Shown: positions 38,229 to 46,202 of the stretch, in pieces | Layout: each line of letters starts with the position of its first letter | How positions within the stretch are numbered: the first letter of the stretch is position 1 | Source: Pseudomonas hydrolytica | Lineage (GTDB): Bacteria > Pseudomonadota > Gammaproteobacteria > Pseudomonadales > Pseudomonadaceae | Assembly (NCBI RefSeq): GCF_021495345.1 | Contig: NZ_CP099397.1 | Coordinates: forward strand, 2,604,001 to 2,668,000 | Length of the DNA: 64,000 bases | Direction: 5' to 3' | Program-made: the position numbers and the translations under genes | The notes under the pieces: generated by a model | The model's input: the letters and a program-made list of their open reading frames with translations, nothing else | The model's database searches: none | What the model was told of the DNA's origin: nothing

Positions 38229-38621
38229 TCAGCCGGAATAGTCCAGCGCCGTCCAGGCCCGGCTGAGCCCCTGGTTCAATACGCAGTTGGGGTTGCCCAG
38301 TTGTTCGTTGAAGGCGGCGGGCAGCAGCGTGGTTTCACCCTCCGCGGCGCCATGTCGCTCGGTCAGCCATTGCAGCTTGCCGCAGTTGGGGGTGTCGATC
38401 ACGTAACTGGCGGCGATGTTGGAATGATGGCTGGGTAGGCGAATCACATCCAGCACCCGGCCAACCTCCTCCACTCTGCGACCATCGGACACCAGCACGG
38501 CCCAGGCCTGCTCGCCCTCGATCACCAGGTACGCGCCATTGGCCTGCGGTCGCTCGACCTGGGGCTGAGCGCAGCCGTACAGGAAGACCGATAGCACAAT
38601 CGTCATCAGCATCTGTTGCAT
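38229..38621 (-). CDS. Hypothetical lipoprotein (130 residues)
   Basis: The signal peptide MQQMLMTIVLSVFLYGCAQP ends in the lipobox LYGC (C17). The mature protein has two further cysteines (TPNCGKLQW, NPNCVLNQG) that could form a disulfide. No family is recognised. The ATG at 38621 follows AGGAG with eight bases between. It diverges from the LexA-box gene. Confidence 0.72.
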   Translation of the reverse strand: MQQMLMTIVLSVFLYGCAQPQVERPQANGAYLVIEGEQAWAVLVSDGRRVEEVGRVLDVIRLPSHHSNIAASYVIDTPNCGKLQWLTERHGAAEGETTLLPAAFNEQLGNPNCVLNQGLSRAWTALDYSG

Positions 38622-38694
38622 TGCCAATTCTCCTCTCGCAAGGCGCCCGTCTTGCGGGCGGACAGGTCTGCAGTGGCCTTACTATTCCTCAATA

Positions 38695-38710
38695 CTGTTT
38701 ATTTGTACAG
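38695..38710 (+). promoter_or_regulatory. LexA (SOS) box
   Basis: CTGTTTATTTGTACAG, the CTG-N10-CAG form of the gammaproteobacterial LexA operator, extended to TACTG...CAGTA. It lies 59 bases before the start of the 104-residue gene, with an AT-rich run (TATTTTTAGATT) that would overlap the core promoter. Confidence 0.8.
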
Positions 38711-38768
38711 TATTTTTAGATTAGGCTTGGCATCACAGGTAAATGACCTTTTGCACAGGAGCGCTACC

Positions 38769-39083
38769 ATGCTGGACGTACTGCAGTTGAAACACCGGGT
38801 GAACCGCATGCCGCTGGAGCGGGTGCGCGAGATGGTCGAGGAGCTGCAGCTCGAGGGCATCGTCACCGAGAGCCGCACCCCCTTCAATCGTCAGCACTTC
38901 AATACCTGCTTCGCCGAGATCGAGGCCCTGCTGCAGCGCGCCGGCTACCACCGCCAGCTGGACGTGGTCGGCTACCAGGGGCTGGCCTATGCATTGTTCG
39001 ATCCGGCCCGCTGGGAAGCCGTCGAAGTGCTGCGCTGGCTGCGCGATTTCGTCGAGGAGGCGCGCGTTCAACCGGCTTCCTGA
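38769..39083 (+). CDS. LexA-box-controlled hypothetical protein (104 residues)
   Basis: A 104-residue helical, charged protein: KHRVNRMPLERVREMVEELQ, then FNTCFAEIEALLQRAGYHRQLDVVGYQGLAYALFDP and an acidic-basic end (RWLRDFVEEARVQ). No domain is recognised. AGGAG precedes the ATG with good spacing. The SOS box upstream suggests induction by DNA damage. It may be a small regulator or accessory factor of the SOS response; this is inference from the operator. Confidence 0.72.
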   Translation: MLDVLQLKHRVNRMPLERVREMVEELQLEGIVTESRTPFNRQHFNTCFAEIEALLQRAGYHRQLDVVGYQGLAYALFDPARWEAVEVLRWLRDFVEEARVQPAS

Positions 39084-39307
39084 GCCTTCCAGGCGAACCA
39101 AAAAGGCTCAGCGTCGCCTGCCCATGCACGGCATTGGCTCAGAAACATGCAGGGCGAGCCGCGCGCTCGCTCGCCGCGCATGCTGTCAATCGACCTCAAC
39201 AAGCATCTGCAACTTCTTGATTAAAAACGGTTAGCTGCTGGCCGGCTTGTATCCAGCCTCTACCTGCCAGGCGCCGCATGGTGCTGCTCGGCTGTTATAC
39301 GTGAAAG

Positions 39308-39324
39308 CTGGCAAGCCCCTTGCT
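39308..39324 (+). promoter_or_regulatory. Sigma-54 promoter of nrtABC
   Basis: CTGGCAAGCCCCTTGCT has GG and GC separated by ten bases, as required for the -24/-12 elements of RpoN promoters. Transcription would start near 39335, just before the antitermination leader. Confidence 0.82.
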
Positions 39325-39352
39325 AAGTCACTGTCAACCATCCTGCGTAGCA

Positions 39353-39442
39353 CGCCAACGGCGGCGGGCCGAGGATCACGGACAACGGCGTCCGTCAGGT
39401 CACCTCCCTCTCATTTGAGGTGGCCTGGCGTACGCCGTTTTT
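39353..39442 (+). promoter_or_regulatory. ANTAR-type antitermination leader of nrtABC
   Basis: Hairpin P1 (39353-39366): CGCC, loop AACGGC, GGCG. Hairpin P2 (39378-39395): ACGGAC, loop AACGGC, GTCCGT. Both six-base loops have A at position 1 and G at position 4, the pattern read by ANTAR proteins. The terminator (39385-39442) uses ACGGCGT from the P2 loop and stem as its left arm, pairs along about 20 bases with 39417-39438, and ends in TTTTT. P2 and the terminator cannot form together. Binding of a NasT/NasR-type protein should stabilise P2 and allow read-through. Confidence 0.82.
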
Positions 39443-39470
39443 GTTTATGCGCCTGACAAGGATTAGACCC

Positions 39471-40754
39471 ATGACCGATCGTGATTCGAACAAGCCGCTG
39501 GACACCAGCCGCCGCAACTTCCTCAAGCAATCCATCGCCCTGGCCGGCGCCGTGAGCGGTATCGCCGCGCTCGGCCTGTCCGCCCCCGCTTCGCTGCGCA
39601 GCGCGGCCTGGGCCGCCGGCTCCGACGCACCGGAGAAGGCCGCGCTGACGGTTGGCTTCATTCCACTGACCGATTGCGCCTCGGTGGTGGTAGCCGCGAC
39701 ACAGGGTTTCGGCGAGAAATATGGCCTGACCATCAACCCGAGCAAGGAGGCCTCCTGGGCCGGCGTGCGCGACAAGCTCAACACCGGCGAACTGGACGCT
39801 GCCCATGTGCTTTACGGCATGATGTACGGCGCCCAGCTCGGCCTGGCCGGCCCGCAGAAGGACATGGCGGTGCTCATGGGCCTGAACCAGAACGGCCAGG
39901 CCATCACGCTTTCCAAACAGTTGCGCGACGCCGGTGTGACCAACGGCGCGCAACTGGCCGAGCACGTGAAGAAAGGCGGCAACCCGCTGACCTTCGCCCA
40001 GACCTTCCCCACCGGCACCCACGCCATGTGGCTGTACTACTGGCTCGCCAGCCTGGGCATCAACCCCATGAGCGACGTGAAGACCATCGTCGTGCCACCA
40101 CCGCAGATGGTCGCCAACATGCGCGTCGGCAACATGGACGGCTTCTGCGTCGGCGAACCCTGGGGCGCGCGGGCGATCTTCGACAAAATCGGCTTCACCG
40201 CCACCACCACCCAGCAGATCTGGCCGGACCACCCGGAGAAGGTGCTCGGCACCACCCGCGCCTTTATCGAGCAGTATCCCAACGCAGCGCGCGCGCTGAT
40301 CATGGCCATTCTCGACGCCAGCCGCTTCATCGAGGCCAGCGAGGAGAACCGCAAGAGCACCGCCAAGCTGATTTCCGGCAAGGCCTACGTCAACGCCCCG
40401 GTGCAGGTGATCGAGCCACGCTTCCTTGCGCAGTATGAAGATGGCCTGGGCAACAACTGGAAGGACGAGCACGCCATGGCCTTCTGCAAGGACGGCAGCG
40501 TCAACTTCCCCTATCACTCCGACGGCATGTGGTTCCTCACCCAGTTCAAGCGCTGGGGCCTGCTCAAGGACGCACCGGATTACGCCGCCGTGGCTGCGCA
40601 GATCAACCAGACCGCGCTCTACGCTGAGGCCGCCGGCGCGCTGAAACTGGCGGTGCCAAGCAGCCCGTTGCGCAGCAGCACACTGATCGACGGTGTGGTC
40701 TGGGACGGCAGCAACCCGGCCGCCTATGCCGATTCCTTCGCCATCAAAGCCTGA
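39471..40754 (+). CDS. nrtA: Nitrate ABC transporter, substrate-binding protein
   Basis: A 427-residue binding protein of the NrtA/CmpA type. The N-terminus carries a twin-arginine export signal (TSRRNFLKQS, residues 12-21) before a hydrophobic stretch and an AWAAG cleavage region, so it is exported folded. The mature part has VGFIPLTDCASVVVAATQGF and the later GNMDGFCVGEPWGARA, both family features. The cytosolic nitrate sensor NasS is related but lacks the export signal. Permease and ATPase genes follow. Nitrate rather than bicarbonate or cyanate is supported by the shared leader with nasA and nirB. Confidence 0.88.
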   Translation: MTDRDSNKPLDTSRRNFLKQSIALAGAVSGIAALGLSAPASLRSAAWAAGSDAPEKAALTVGFIPLTDCASVVVAATQGFGEKYGLTINPSKEASWAGVRDKLNTGELDAAHVLYGMMYGAQLGLAGPQKDMAVLMGLNQNGQAITLSKQLRDAGVTNGAQLAEHVKKGGNPLTFAQTFPTGTHAMWLYYWLASLGINPMSDVKTIVVPPPQMVANMRVGNMDGFCVGEPWGARAIFDKIGFTATTTQQIWPDHPEKVLGTTRAFIEQYPNAARALIMAILDASRFIEASEENRKSTAKLISGKAYVNAPVQVIEPRFLAQYEDGLGNNWKDEHAMAFCKDGSVNFPYHSDGMWFLTQFKRWGLLKDAPDYAAVAAQINQTALYAEAAGALKLAVPSSPLRSSTLIDGVVWDGSNPAAYADSFAIKA

Positions 40755-40766
40755 TCGGAGGTGACC

Positions 40767-41618
40767 ATGAATGCGCCCCTGAAAACGCCATTACCCCCAG
40801 TCGCCAAGCCGCGCGCAAGCCTTGCGACGCGGCTACCCGACGCGCAAACCCTCGCCACGCTGTTCAAGGCCGGCATCGCTCCGCTGCTGGGTATCCTCGC
40901 CTTCATCGGCTTCTGGTCGCTGCTGGCGCAGTACAGCGAGGGCCTGCCCGGGCCTTTGAGCACCTGGCAGGCCGCCCTGGTGCTGTTCGCCGACCCTTTC
41001 TACGACAACGGCCCCAACGACATGGGCATCGGCTGGAACATCCTCAACTCGCTTGGCCGCGTCGGCGTCGGCTTCGGCCTCGCCGCGCTGGTGGGCATTC
41101 CCCTGGGCTTCGCCATCGGCCGCTTCGCCTTCCTGGCCGGCATGCTGGCGCCGATCATCAGCCTGTTGCGTCCGGTCTCGCCGCTGGCCTGGCTGCCGAT
41201 CGGCCTCTTGGTATTCGAGGCGGCCGGCCCGGCGTCGATCTGGGTGATTTTCATCAGCTCGATCTGGCCGATCATCCTCAACACCGCCGCCGGCGTGGCC
41301 AGTGTGCCGCAGGACTACCTGAACGTGGCCCGTGTGCTCAAGCTGTCGGAGTTCAAGGTGCTGACGCGCATCCTGTTTCCCGCCGTGCTGCCGCACCTGA
41401 TGACCGGCATCCGCCTGGCCATCGGCGTGGCCTGGCTGGTGATCGTGGCCGCAGAGATGCTCACCGGTGGCATCGGCCTGGGTTTCTGGGTGTGGGACGA
41501 GTGGAACAACCTCAACGTCGAGCACATTCTCATCGCCATCATCATCGTCGGCCTGGTGGGCCTGGCGCTGGAGCAGACGCTGCTGCTGATCGCCAGGCGT
41601 TTCGACTACGCGAGCTGA
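40767..41618 (+). CDS. nrtB: Nitrate ABC transporter, permease
   Basis: A 283-residue inner-membrane permease of the BPD family with about six spans. The ATPase-contact loop follows the EAA pattern at DYLNVARVLKLSEFKVLTRILFPAVLPHL. The gene starts at the ATG at 40767, with GGAGG six bases upstream, 12 bases after the nrtA stop. It forms the channel for the transporter made with nrtA and nrtC. Confidence 0.9.
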   Translation: MNAPLKTPLPPVAKPRASLATRLPDAQTLATLFKAGIAPLLGILAFIGFWSLLAQYSEGLPGPLSTWQAALVLFADPFYDNGPNDMGIGWNILNSLGRVGVGFGLAALVGIPLGFAIGRFAFLAGMLAPIISLLRPVSPLAWLPIGLLVFEAAGPASIWVIFISSIWPIILNTAAGVASVPQDYLNVARVLKLSEFKVLTRILFPAVLPHLMTGIRLAIGVAWLVIVAAEMLTGGIGLGFWVWDEWNNLNVEHILIAIIIVGLVGLALEQTLLLIARRFDYAS

Positions 41619-41666
41619 TAAAGCAGTAGAAGAAACGAATTCAACCCATTGATTTAAATGAAAACA

Positions 41667-41720
41667 TCCCGAATTGAATACGGGAAAGCCTGACACGACT
41701 CCCCGGGCAGCCTCCGGGGA
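41667..41720 (+). promoter_or_regulatory. Two hairpins between nrtB and nrtC
   Basis: TCCCG/CGGGA around nine bases (41667-41685) and TCCCCGG/CCGGGGA around seven bases (41700-41720), within a 116-base gap inside the operon. They may set the ratio of permease to ATPase mRNA. No T run follows, so full termination is unlikely. Confidence 0.4.
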
Positions 41721-41734
41721 ACGGGAGAATTGCG

Positions 41735-42526
41735 ATGGACAAGTTCGTGGAGCTGACCGCCGTCAGCAAGCACTTCGACACCAAGAAAGGCCGCTTCCAG
41801 GCGCTGGCAGACGTCAATCTGAGCATCGCCCGCGGCGAGTTCGTGGCGCTGATCGGCCATTCCGGCTGCGGCAAATCCACCGTGCTCAACCTGATCGCCG
41901 GCCTGCTCGAGGCCAACGAAGGCGGCCTGATCTGCAACGGCCGCGAGATCGACGGGCCCGGCCCGGAGCGCGCCGTGGTGTTCCAGAACCACAGCCTGCT
42001 GCCCTGGATGACCTGCTTCGGCAACGTCCACCTGGCCGTGGAGAAGGTCTTCGGCGCGCGCGAAAACAAGGCCCAGCTCAAGGCCCGCACCGAGCAGGCG
42101 CTGAACATGGTCGGCCTCAGTCATGCCATGCACAAGCACCCCAACGAGATCTCCGGCGGCATGAAGCAGCGCGTCGGCATCGCCCGCGCCCTGGCCATGG
42201 AGCCCAAGGTGCTGCTGATGGACGAGCCGTTCGGCGCCCTCGATGCCCTGACCCGCGCGCACCTGCAGGACGAGCTACTGCGCATCGTCGGGCAGACCCA
42301 GAGCACCGTGGTGATGGTCACCCATGACGTTGACGAAGCCGTGCTGCTGTCCGATCGCATCGTGATGATGACCAACGGTCCGGCGGCCACCGTCGGCGAA
42401 ATTCTCGCCGTCGACCTGCCGCGCCCGCGCGACCGCCTGGCACTGGCCAACGACCCGCAGTATCACGCCTACCGCACCGCGGTGCTGGAGTTCCTCTACC
42501 AGCGTCAGCAGCGACCGGCCGCCTGA
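41735..42526 (+). CDS. nrtC: Nitrate ABC transporter, ATP-binding protein
   Basis: A 263-residue ATPase. Walker A is GHSGCGKST (41-49), the signature is ISGGMKQR, Walker B is VLLMDEP, and the switch histidine is in VMVTHDVDEA. It lacks the extra NrtA-like domain found on cyanobacterial NrtC, so it resembles the NasD/NrtD-type single-domain ATPase. It energises the nrtAB transporter. Confidence 0.92.
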   Translation: MDKFVELTAVSKHFDTKKGRFQALADVNLSIARGEFVALIGHSGCGKSTVLNLIAGLLEANEGGLICNGREIDGPGPERAVVFQNHSLLPWMTCFGNVHLAVEKVFGARENKAQLKARTEQALNMVGLSHAMHKHPNEISGGMKQRVGIARALAMEPKVLLMDEPFGALDALTRAHLQDELLRIVGQTQSTVVMVTHDVDEAVLLSDRIVMMTNGPAATVGEILAVDLPRPRDRLALANDPQYHAYRTAVLEFLYQRQQRPAA

Positions 42527-42532
42527 CCTGCT

Positions 42533-42572
42533 CTGCCCCGAGTGCGACCGTTCGGCTTGCGGTTCGGGGCAG
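42533..42572 (+). terminator. Hairpin after nrtC
   Basis: ctgccccga pairs with ttcggggcag around a 21-base loop that itself contains a smaller hairpin. No T run. It probably ends the nrtABC unit. Confidence 0.55.
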
Positions 42573-42636
42573 CGTTGAACCATTTGCCGCTTCGGTAGAC
42601 GAAAGGGGGCTTTCCACTCCCGACCAAGGACTCTAC

Positions 42637-43326
42637 GTGCTCGATCTCACCACCTGGAACCTGTCCGTCCCCACCGACCCAGCCCCGACCACCATCAGCA
42701 CCACGAGGCTCAACAACGGCTATCAGAGCGGCTATTTCCGCCGCAACGCAGATGGCAGCGTGACCTTCTGGGCACCGGTGACCGGCTCGCCCACCGCCGA
42801 TGCCAAGTACCCTCGCAGCGAGCTGCGCGAGACGCAGAGCGACGGCAGCCTGAGCAACTGGCAACACGGCAGCAGCGACAGCTACCTCAGCGCAGTGCTG
42901 ACAGTCGACAGCGTGCCCAGCAAGAACAAGGTGGTGATCGGCCAGATTCACAGCAAGGACGAGCCCGGCAGCGAAAACGACCCGCTGATCAAGTTGCAGT
43001 ACCACTATCGCAACGGTATCGGCCGCCTGGAGTTGCTGCTGCGCGAGAAACCCGGCGATCACCAGGTGCAGAACATCCTGCTGGCGGAAAACGTGCAGCT
43101 GGGCGAACGCTTCGGCTACGACCTGCGCCTGACGCCTACCGGCAAGCTGGGCGTGGCCGTGGTCAGCAAGGACGACGACAAGGGCTCGCTGTACCGCCAG
43201 CTCCATCCCTCCTGGGCGAAGCAGCAGCTGTACTTCAAGGCCGGGGCCTACATCCAGGACAACGAAGGCCCCAGCAAGGAAGGCGGCCGAGTGACCTTCT
43301 ATCACCTCAACACCGCACACCGCTGA
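42637..43326 (+). CDS. Alginate lyase, polysaccharide lyase family 7
   Basis: A 229-residue PL7 enzyme that would cleave alginate by beta-elimination. The three family motifs are present: RSELRE (in YPRSELRET), QIH (in VIGQIHSK) and YFKAGAYIQ. There is no signal peptide: the sequence starts directly in the beta-jelly roll (MLDLTTWNLSVP), so it either stays in the cytosol or leaves by another route. It starts with GTG, with AAGGA upstream. A PL7-type gene beside nitrate genes is also seen in other pseudomonads. Confidence 0.88.
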   Translation: MLDLTTWNLSVPTDPAPTTISTTRLNNGYQSGYFRRNADGSVTFWAPVTGSPTADAKYPRSELRETQSDGSLSNWQHGSSDSYLSAVLTVDSVPSKNKVVIGQIHSKDEPGSENDPLIKLQYHYRNGIGRLELLLREKPGDHQVQNILLAENVQLGERFGYDLRLTPTGKLGVAVVSKDDDKGSLYRQLHPSWAKQQLYFKAGAYIQDNEGPSKEGGRVTFYHLNTAHR

Positions 43327-43399
43327 ACGCCGATTAAGCCTCGCTTAAGGTCGCATCGCTACCTTGCGCGGCCATCTCCAATAAGAAAGGAAATTGTGC

Positions 43400-45244
43400 G
43401 TGCCCAGCCATCCATCGACGCGCCGCGCCGACTCGCTGTACTGGTTCTTCACCTGGCTCGCCGTCGCCGGGCATCTGTCCCGCGCCTTCGACCCGCCGGC
43501 GAGCCTCGCCCTGGGGCTGTACCAGCTGGTGTTGCTCGGTAGCTACGCGCTGCTGTTCATCGCTCCTCTGTGGTTGCTGGGCCAGCTTGGCAGCCGGCTG
43601 CACCGCGGTCTCGGCCTGACGCTGTCGGTGCTGCTGGCGGGTCTGCTGCAGTTGCTGATCTACGCCGACGGACTGCTTTGGCAGCTGTATGGCTTTCACC
43701 TCAACGGTTTCGTCTGGAACATCCTCACCACGCCGGGCGGTATCGCGGCCCTGGGCTCCTCCGAATCGACGCAGAGCGGCTTCGCCCTGATCGCCGCCGC
43801 GCTGTTGCTGGGCCAGGCGCTGCTGCGCCTGCTGGCCAGTGCGCTGGCCAGATGGCAACCGCGGCTACCCGCGCCGCGCTGGCTGTGGGTGCTGCCGCTG
43901 TTTCTCCTGGCCACGCTGGGCGAGCGCGTCAGCTACGGCGTCAGCCACTTCTACGGCTACAGCCCCCTGCTCGAGACCGCTCAGCGCATGCCCTTCTATC
44001 AGCCGCTGACCATGCGCCGCTTCCTCGAGCAACAGCTCGGCCTGCAGCGACCGCAGCGTCTGGAGCTGGAAAACGTCGCACTCAAGGGCCAGCTCAAGTA
44101 TCCGCAGGCGCCGCTGCGTCTGACGCGCCCGGACAAACCGCTGAACCTGGTGTGGCTGGTGGCCGAATCCTGGCGTGCCGACAGCCTCAACCCACGGGTG
44201 ATGCCGCAGACCGACGCCTTCGCGGCGCGCGCGCTGCGCTTCGACAGTCATTTCTCCGGTGGCAACGGCACCCGTATCGGCATGTTCAGCCAGTTCTACG
44301 GCCTGCCGGCCAACCTCTGGTTTTCGGTACTGGATGCGCGCATCGGCAGCCCGCTCATCGACGTGCTGCAACAGCAGGACTACCAGATGCGCCTGTTCAC
44401 CAGCGCCAAGTTCAGCTATCCGGAGTTCGACAAGACCCTGTTCGTCAAGGTGCCACCGGCGCAGATGCAATCCTATGACCGCGGGCCGAGCTGGCAGCGC
44501 GACCGCAAGAACGTCGACGACCTGCTGCAGTTCATCGACCAGCGCGACCGTGCGAAGCCCTTCATGACCTTCATGTTCTTCGAGTCGCCGCACGCCAACT
44601 ACGACTTCCCGCCCGAGTCGGTGATCGAGCCGGATTACCTCCCGGACTTCAGCTACGCCAGCATGGACCTAGAGCGCGACATCGACGGCATCTACAAGCG
44701 CTACCTGAACGCCGTGCACCACCTTGACGGGCAGATCGCCCGGGTCGTCGACCATCTCGAACAGCGCGGGCTGCTGGACGACACGCTGATCGTGATCACC
44801 GGCGATCATGGCGAAGAGTTCATGGACAACGGCCGCTGGGGCCACAACTCCACCTTCGTCGATGCCCAGCTGCGCGTGCCGCTGGTGCTCTGGGTGCCGG
44901 GCCGCGAGGCGCAGCGCACCAAGCTGCGCACCAGCCATGTCGACCTGCTGCCAACCCTGCTGCCGCTGCTGGGAGTGAACAACCCGGCGCATGACTACAG
45001 CATCGGCCAGAGCCTGTTCAGCCCCAGTTCGCCGCGGCTGCTGGTGGCTGGCGACTGGGACCGCCTGGCCTTCCTCGGCGAACGGCACAAGGTGGTGCTG
45101 CCGTTCACCAGCGGCAGTTTCACCGCCCTGCAGGCCAGCCGAGCCGATGATCGGCGCCTGGCGAACGCCGCCAGCGTGCTGCAACAGGCCCTGCCACAGA
45201 TCCGCAGCGAGCTGCAGGGCTTCAGGCGCTTCCTCGCGCACTGA
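43400..45244 (+). CDS. YejM/PbgA-like membrane hydrolase
   Basis: A 614-residue protein of the alkaline phosphatase/sulfatase superfamily. About five membrane spans occupy residues 1-190; the periplasmic catalytic domain follows (VWLVAESWRADSLN, the nucleophile region GGNGTRIGMFSQFYG, and the metal motif ITGDHGEEFMDNG). In E. coli YejM controls LPS synthesis through LapB/LpxC stability, and the catalytic domain may not act as an enzyme. The GTG at 43400 is preferred because AAGGA lies eight bases upstream; a TTG six bases earlier is too close to it. Confidence 0.82.
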   Translation: MPSHPSTRRADSLYWFFTWLAVAGHLSRAFDPPASLALGLYQLVLLGSYALLFIAPLWLLGQLGSRLHRGLGLTLSVLLAGLLQLLIYADGLLWQLYGFHLNGFVWNILTTPGGIAALGSSESTQSGFALIAAALLLGQALLRLLASALARWQPRLPAPRWLWVLPLFLLATLGERVSYGVSHFYGYSPLLETAQRMPFYQPLTMRRFLEQQLGLQRPQRLELENVALKGQLKYPQAPLRLTRPDKPLNLVWLVAESWRADSLNPRVMPQTDAFAARALRFDSHFSGGNGTRIGMFSQFYGLPANLWFSVLDARIGSPLIDVLQQQDYQMRLFTSAKFSYPEFDKTLFVKVPPAQMQSYDRGPSWQRDRKNVDDLLQFIDQRDRAKPFMTFMFFESPHANYDFPPESVIEPDYLPDFSYASMDLERDIDGIYKRYLNAVHHLDGQIARVVDHLEQRGLLDDTLIVITGDHGEEFMDNGRWGHNSTFVDAQLRVPLVLWVPGREAQRTKLRTSHVDLLPTLLPLLGVNNPAHDYSIGQSLFSPSSPRLLVAGDWDRLAFLGERHKVVLPFTSGSFTALQASRADDRRLANAASVLQQALPQIRSELQGFRRFLAH

Positions 45245-45279
45245 GCGCCTGTGGCGCGGATGACTCTTCTGCCTGGGAG

Positions 45280-45303
45280 CAGGCGGCGTACAATCGCCGC
45301 CTG
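45280..45303 (+). promoter_or_regulatory. Promoter-like hairpin before the thioesterase gene
   Basis: caggcggcg and cgccgcctg form a perfect nine-base stem around TACAAT. The loop itself is a good -10 hexamer, about 30 bases before the start codon. No convincing -35 is seen, so either a promoter or the terminator of the upstream gene is possible. Confidence 0.4.
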
Positions 45304-45322
45304 ATTTTCCACGAGACGCACC

Positions 45323-45766
45323 ATGGCCCGCCTGACCCTAGAATTTCCCGAAGACCAGTACTGCTACAGCACCCAGCTCACCGTGCGGGTCACCGACATC
45401 AACGGTGCCAACCACCTGGGCAACGACTCGATGATTTCGATGATCTCCGAAGCCAGGGCGCGCTTTCTCTACGAGTTCGGCATTCGCGAGACCGACGAGG
45501 ACGGCACCGGCATCATCGTCACCGATCTGGCCACCACCTACCGAGCCGAAGCCCATGCCCGCGACCAGTTGCTGTTCGAGGTCGGGGTGATGGACTTCAA
45601 CCGCTATGGCGGCGATATCACCTTCCGCATCACCCGCCCGGCCGACGGCACACTGGTGGCCATGGCCAAGTCCGGCTTCGTGTTCTTCGATTACCGCCAG
45701 TCGAAGGTGGTGCCGATGCCGGACGCCTTCAGTGCCAAGTTCCCCAAGGTCAATCGGCTCGACTGA
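45323..45766 (+). CDS. Hotdog-fold thioesterase family protein
   Basis: A 147-residue acyl-CoA thioesterase-like protein (VRVTDINGANHLGNDSMISMISEARARFLYEFG, then TDLATTYRAEAHARDQLLFEV), the 4HBT pattern with the NHLGN turn in place of the catalytic DxNxHVNN. Substrate unknown. It stands alone between the YejM-like gene and the nasA region. Confidence 0.85.
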   Translation: MARLTLEFPEDQYCYSTQLTVRVTDINGANHLGNDSMISMISEARARFLYEFGIRETDEDGTGIIVTDLATTYRAEAHARDQLLFEVGVMDFNRYGGDITFRITRPADGTLVAMAKSGFVFFDYRQSKVVPMPDAFSAKFPKVNRLD

Positions 45767-45906
45767 GCGGGGTTCCCCATGCGCCAGGCGCACGCTGACG
45801 AAGCAGGCCCTGGCAGGAACTTGCACAGTTATTGCTGCAAGCACCGTGACACATCGCCAATCGTCTGCTACGCCTAGGTCAGAACAGAAAAAAGGGGGGA
45901 TCGAGG

Positions 45907-46062
45907 ATGACCGACACCTACCGCCGTGCCCGTCAGGCTGGGCTGCTGAGCAATCTGCTGGCAATCGCCCTGCTGACCCTGCCGCTACCGACTCACGCAA
46001 CCAGTATCGCCCAACTGGCCAGCATCGAAGCACGAACTGCACTCAGCTCGCCGCATAGCTGA
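45907..46062 (+). CDS. Possible 51-residue secreted peptide
   Basis: Reads MTDTYRRARQAGLLSNLLAI, then LALLTLPLP-like hydrophobic residues and THATSIAQLASIEARTALSSPHS. The charged start, hydrophobic core and AxA-like end (THA) resemble a signal peptide with a mature part of about 20 residues. A fair ribosome site (GGGGGATCGAGG) and a hairpin after the stop support expression, but no homologue is known to me. Alternatively it is chance reading in the nasA upstream region. Confidence 0.35.
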   Translation: MTDTYRRARQAGLLSNLLAIALLTLPLPTHATSIAQLASIEARTALSSPHS

Positions 46063-46067
46063 GCGAA

Positions 46068-46088
46068 GCACCCGCCCCGTTCGGGTGC
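46068..46088 (+). terminator. Hairpin after the 51-residue frame
   Basis: gcacccg and cgggtgc around a seven-base loop, six bases after the stop of the small frame. No T run. Confidence 0.4.
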
Positions 46089-46171
46089 ATTGACAGCGCA
46101 AACGCCTCGTTTTGCGGCAGCCCTGCGCTCGCCGAAATGCCGCAACGCCCCCTATCAGGGCCTTCGATCGG

Positions 46172-46188
46172 TTGGCCCGGCACTTGCT
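46172..46188 (+). promoter_or_regulatory. Sigma-54 promoter of nasA
   Basis: TTGGCCCGGCACTTGCT, with GG and GC separated by ten bases. Transcription would begin near 46199, immediately before the first leader hairpin. Confidence 0.85.
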
Positions 46189-46202
46189 TAGTCCCTGATA
46201 CC

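Noticed and set aside
39153..39175. GGCGAGC/GCTCGCC hairpin downstream of the LexA-box gene
   Set aside because: Could be its terminator, but the stem is short, the loop long and no T run follows.
39270..39284. Possible NtrC site GCGCCGCATGGTGC upstream of nrtA
   Set aside because: The half-site spacing is one base short of the usual NtrC site; suggestive only because of the sigma-54 promoter 25 bases on.
41649..41662. Possible ANR/FNR box TTGATTTAAATGAA
   Set aside because: One half-site is off consensus, and it lies inside the nrt operon without a promoter nearby.
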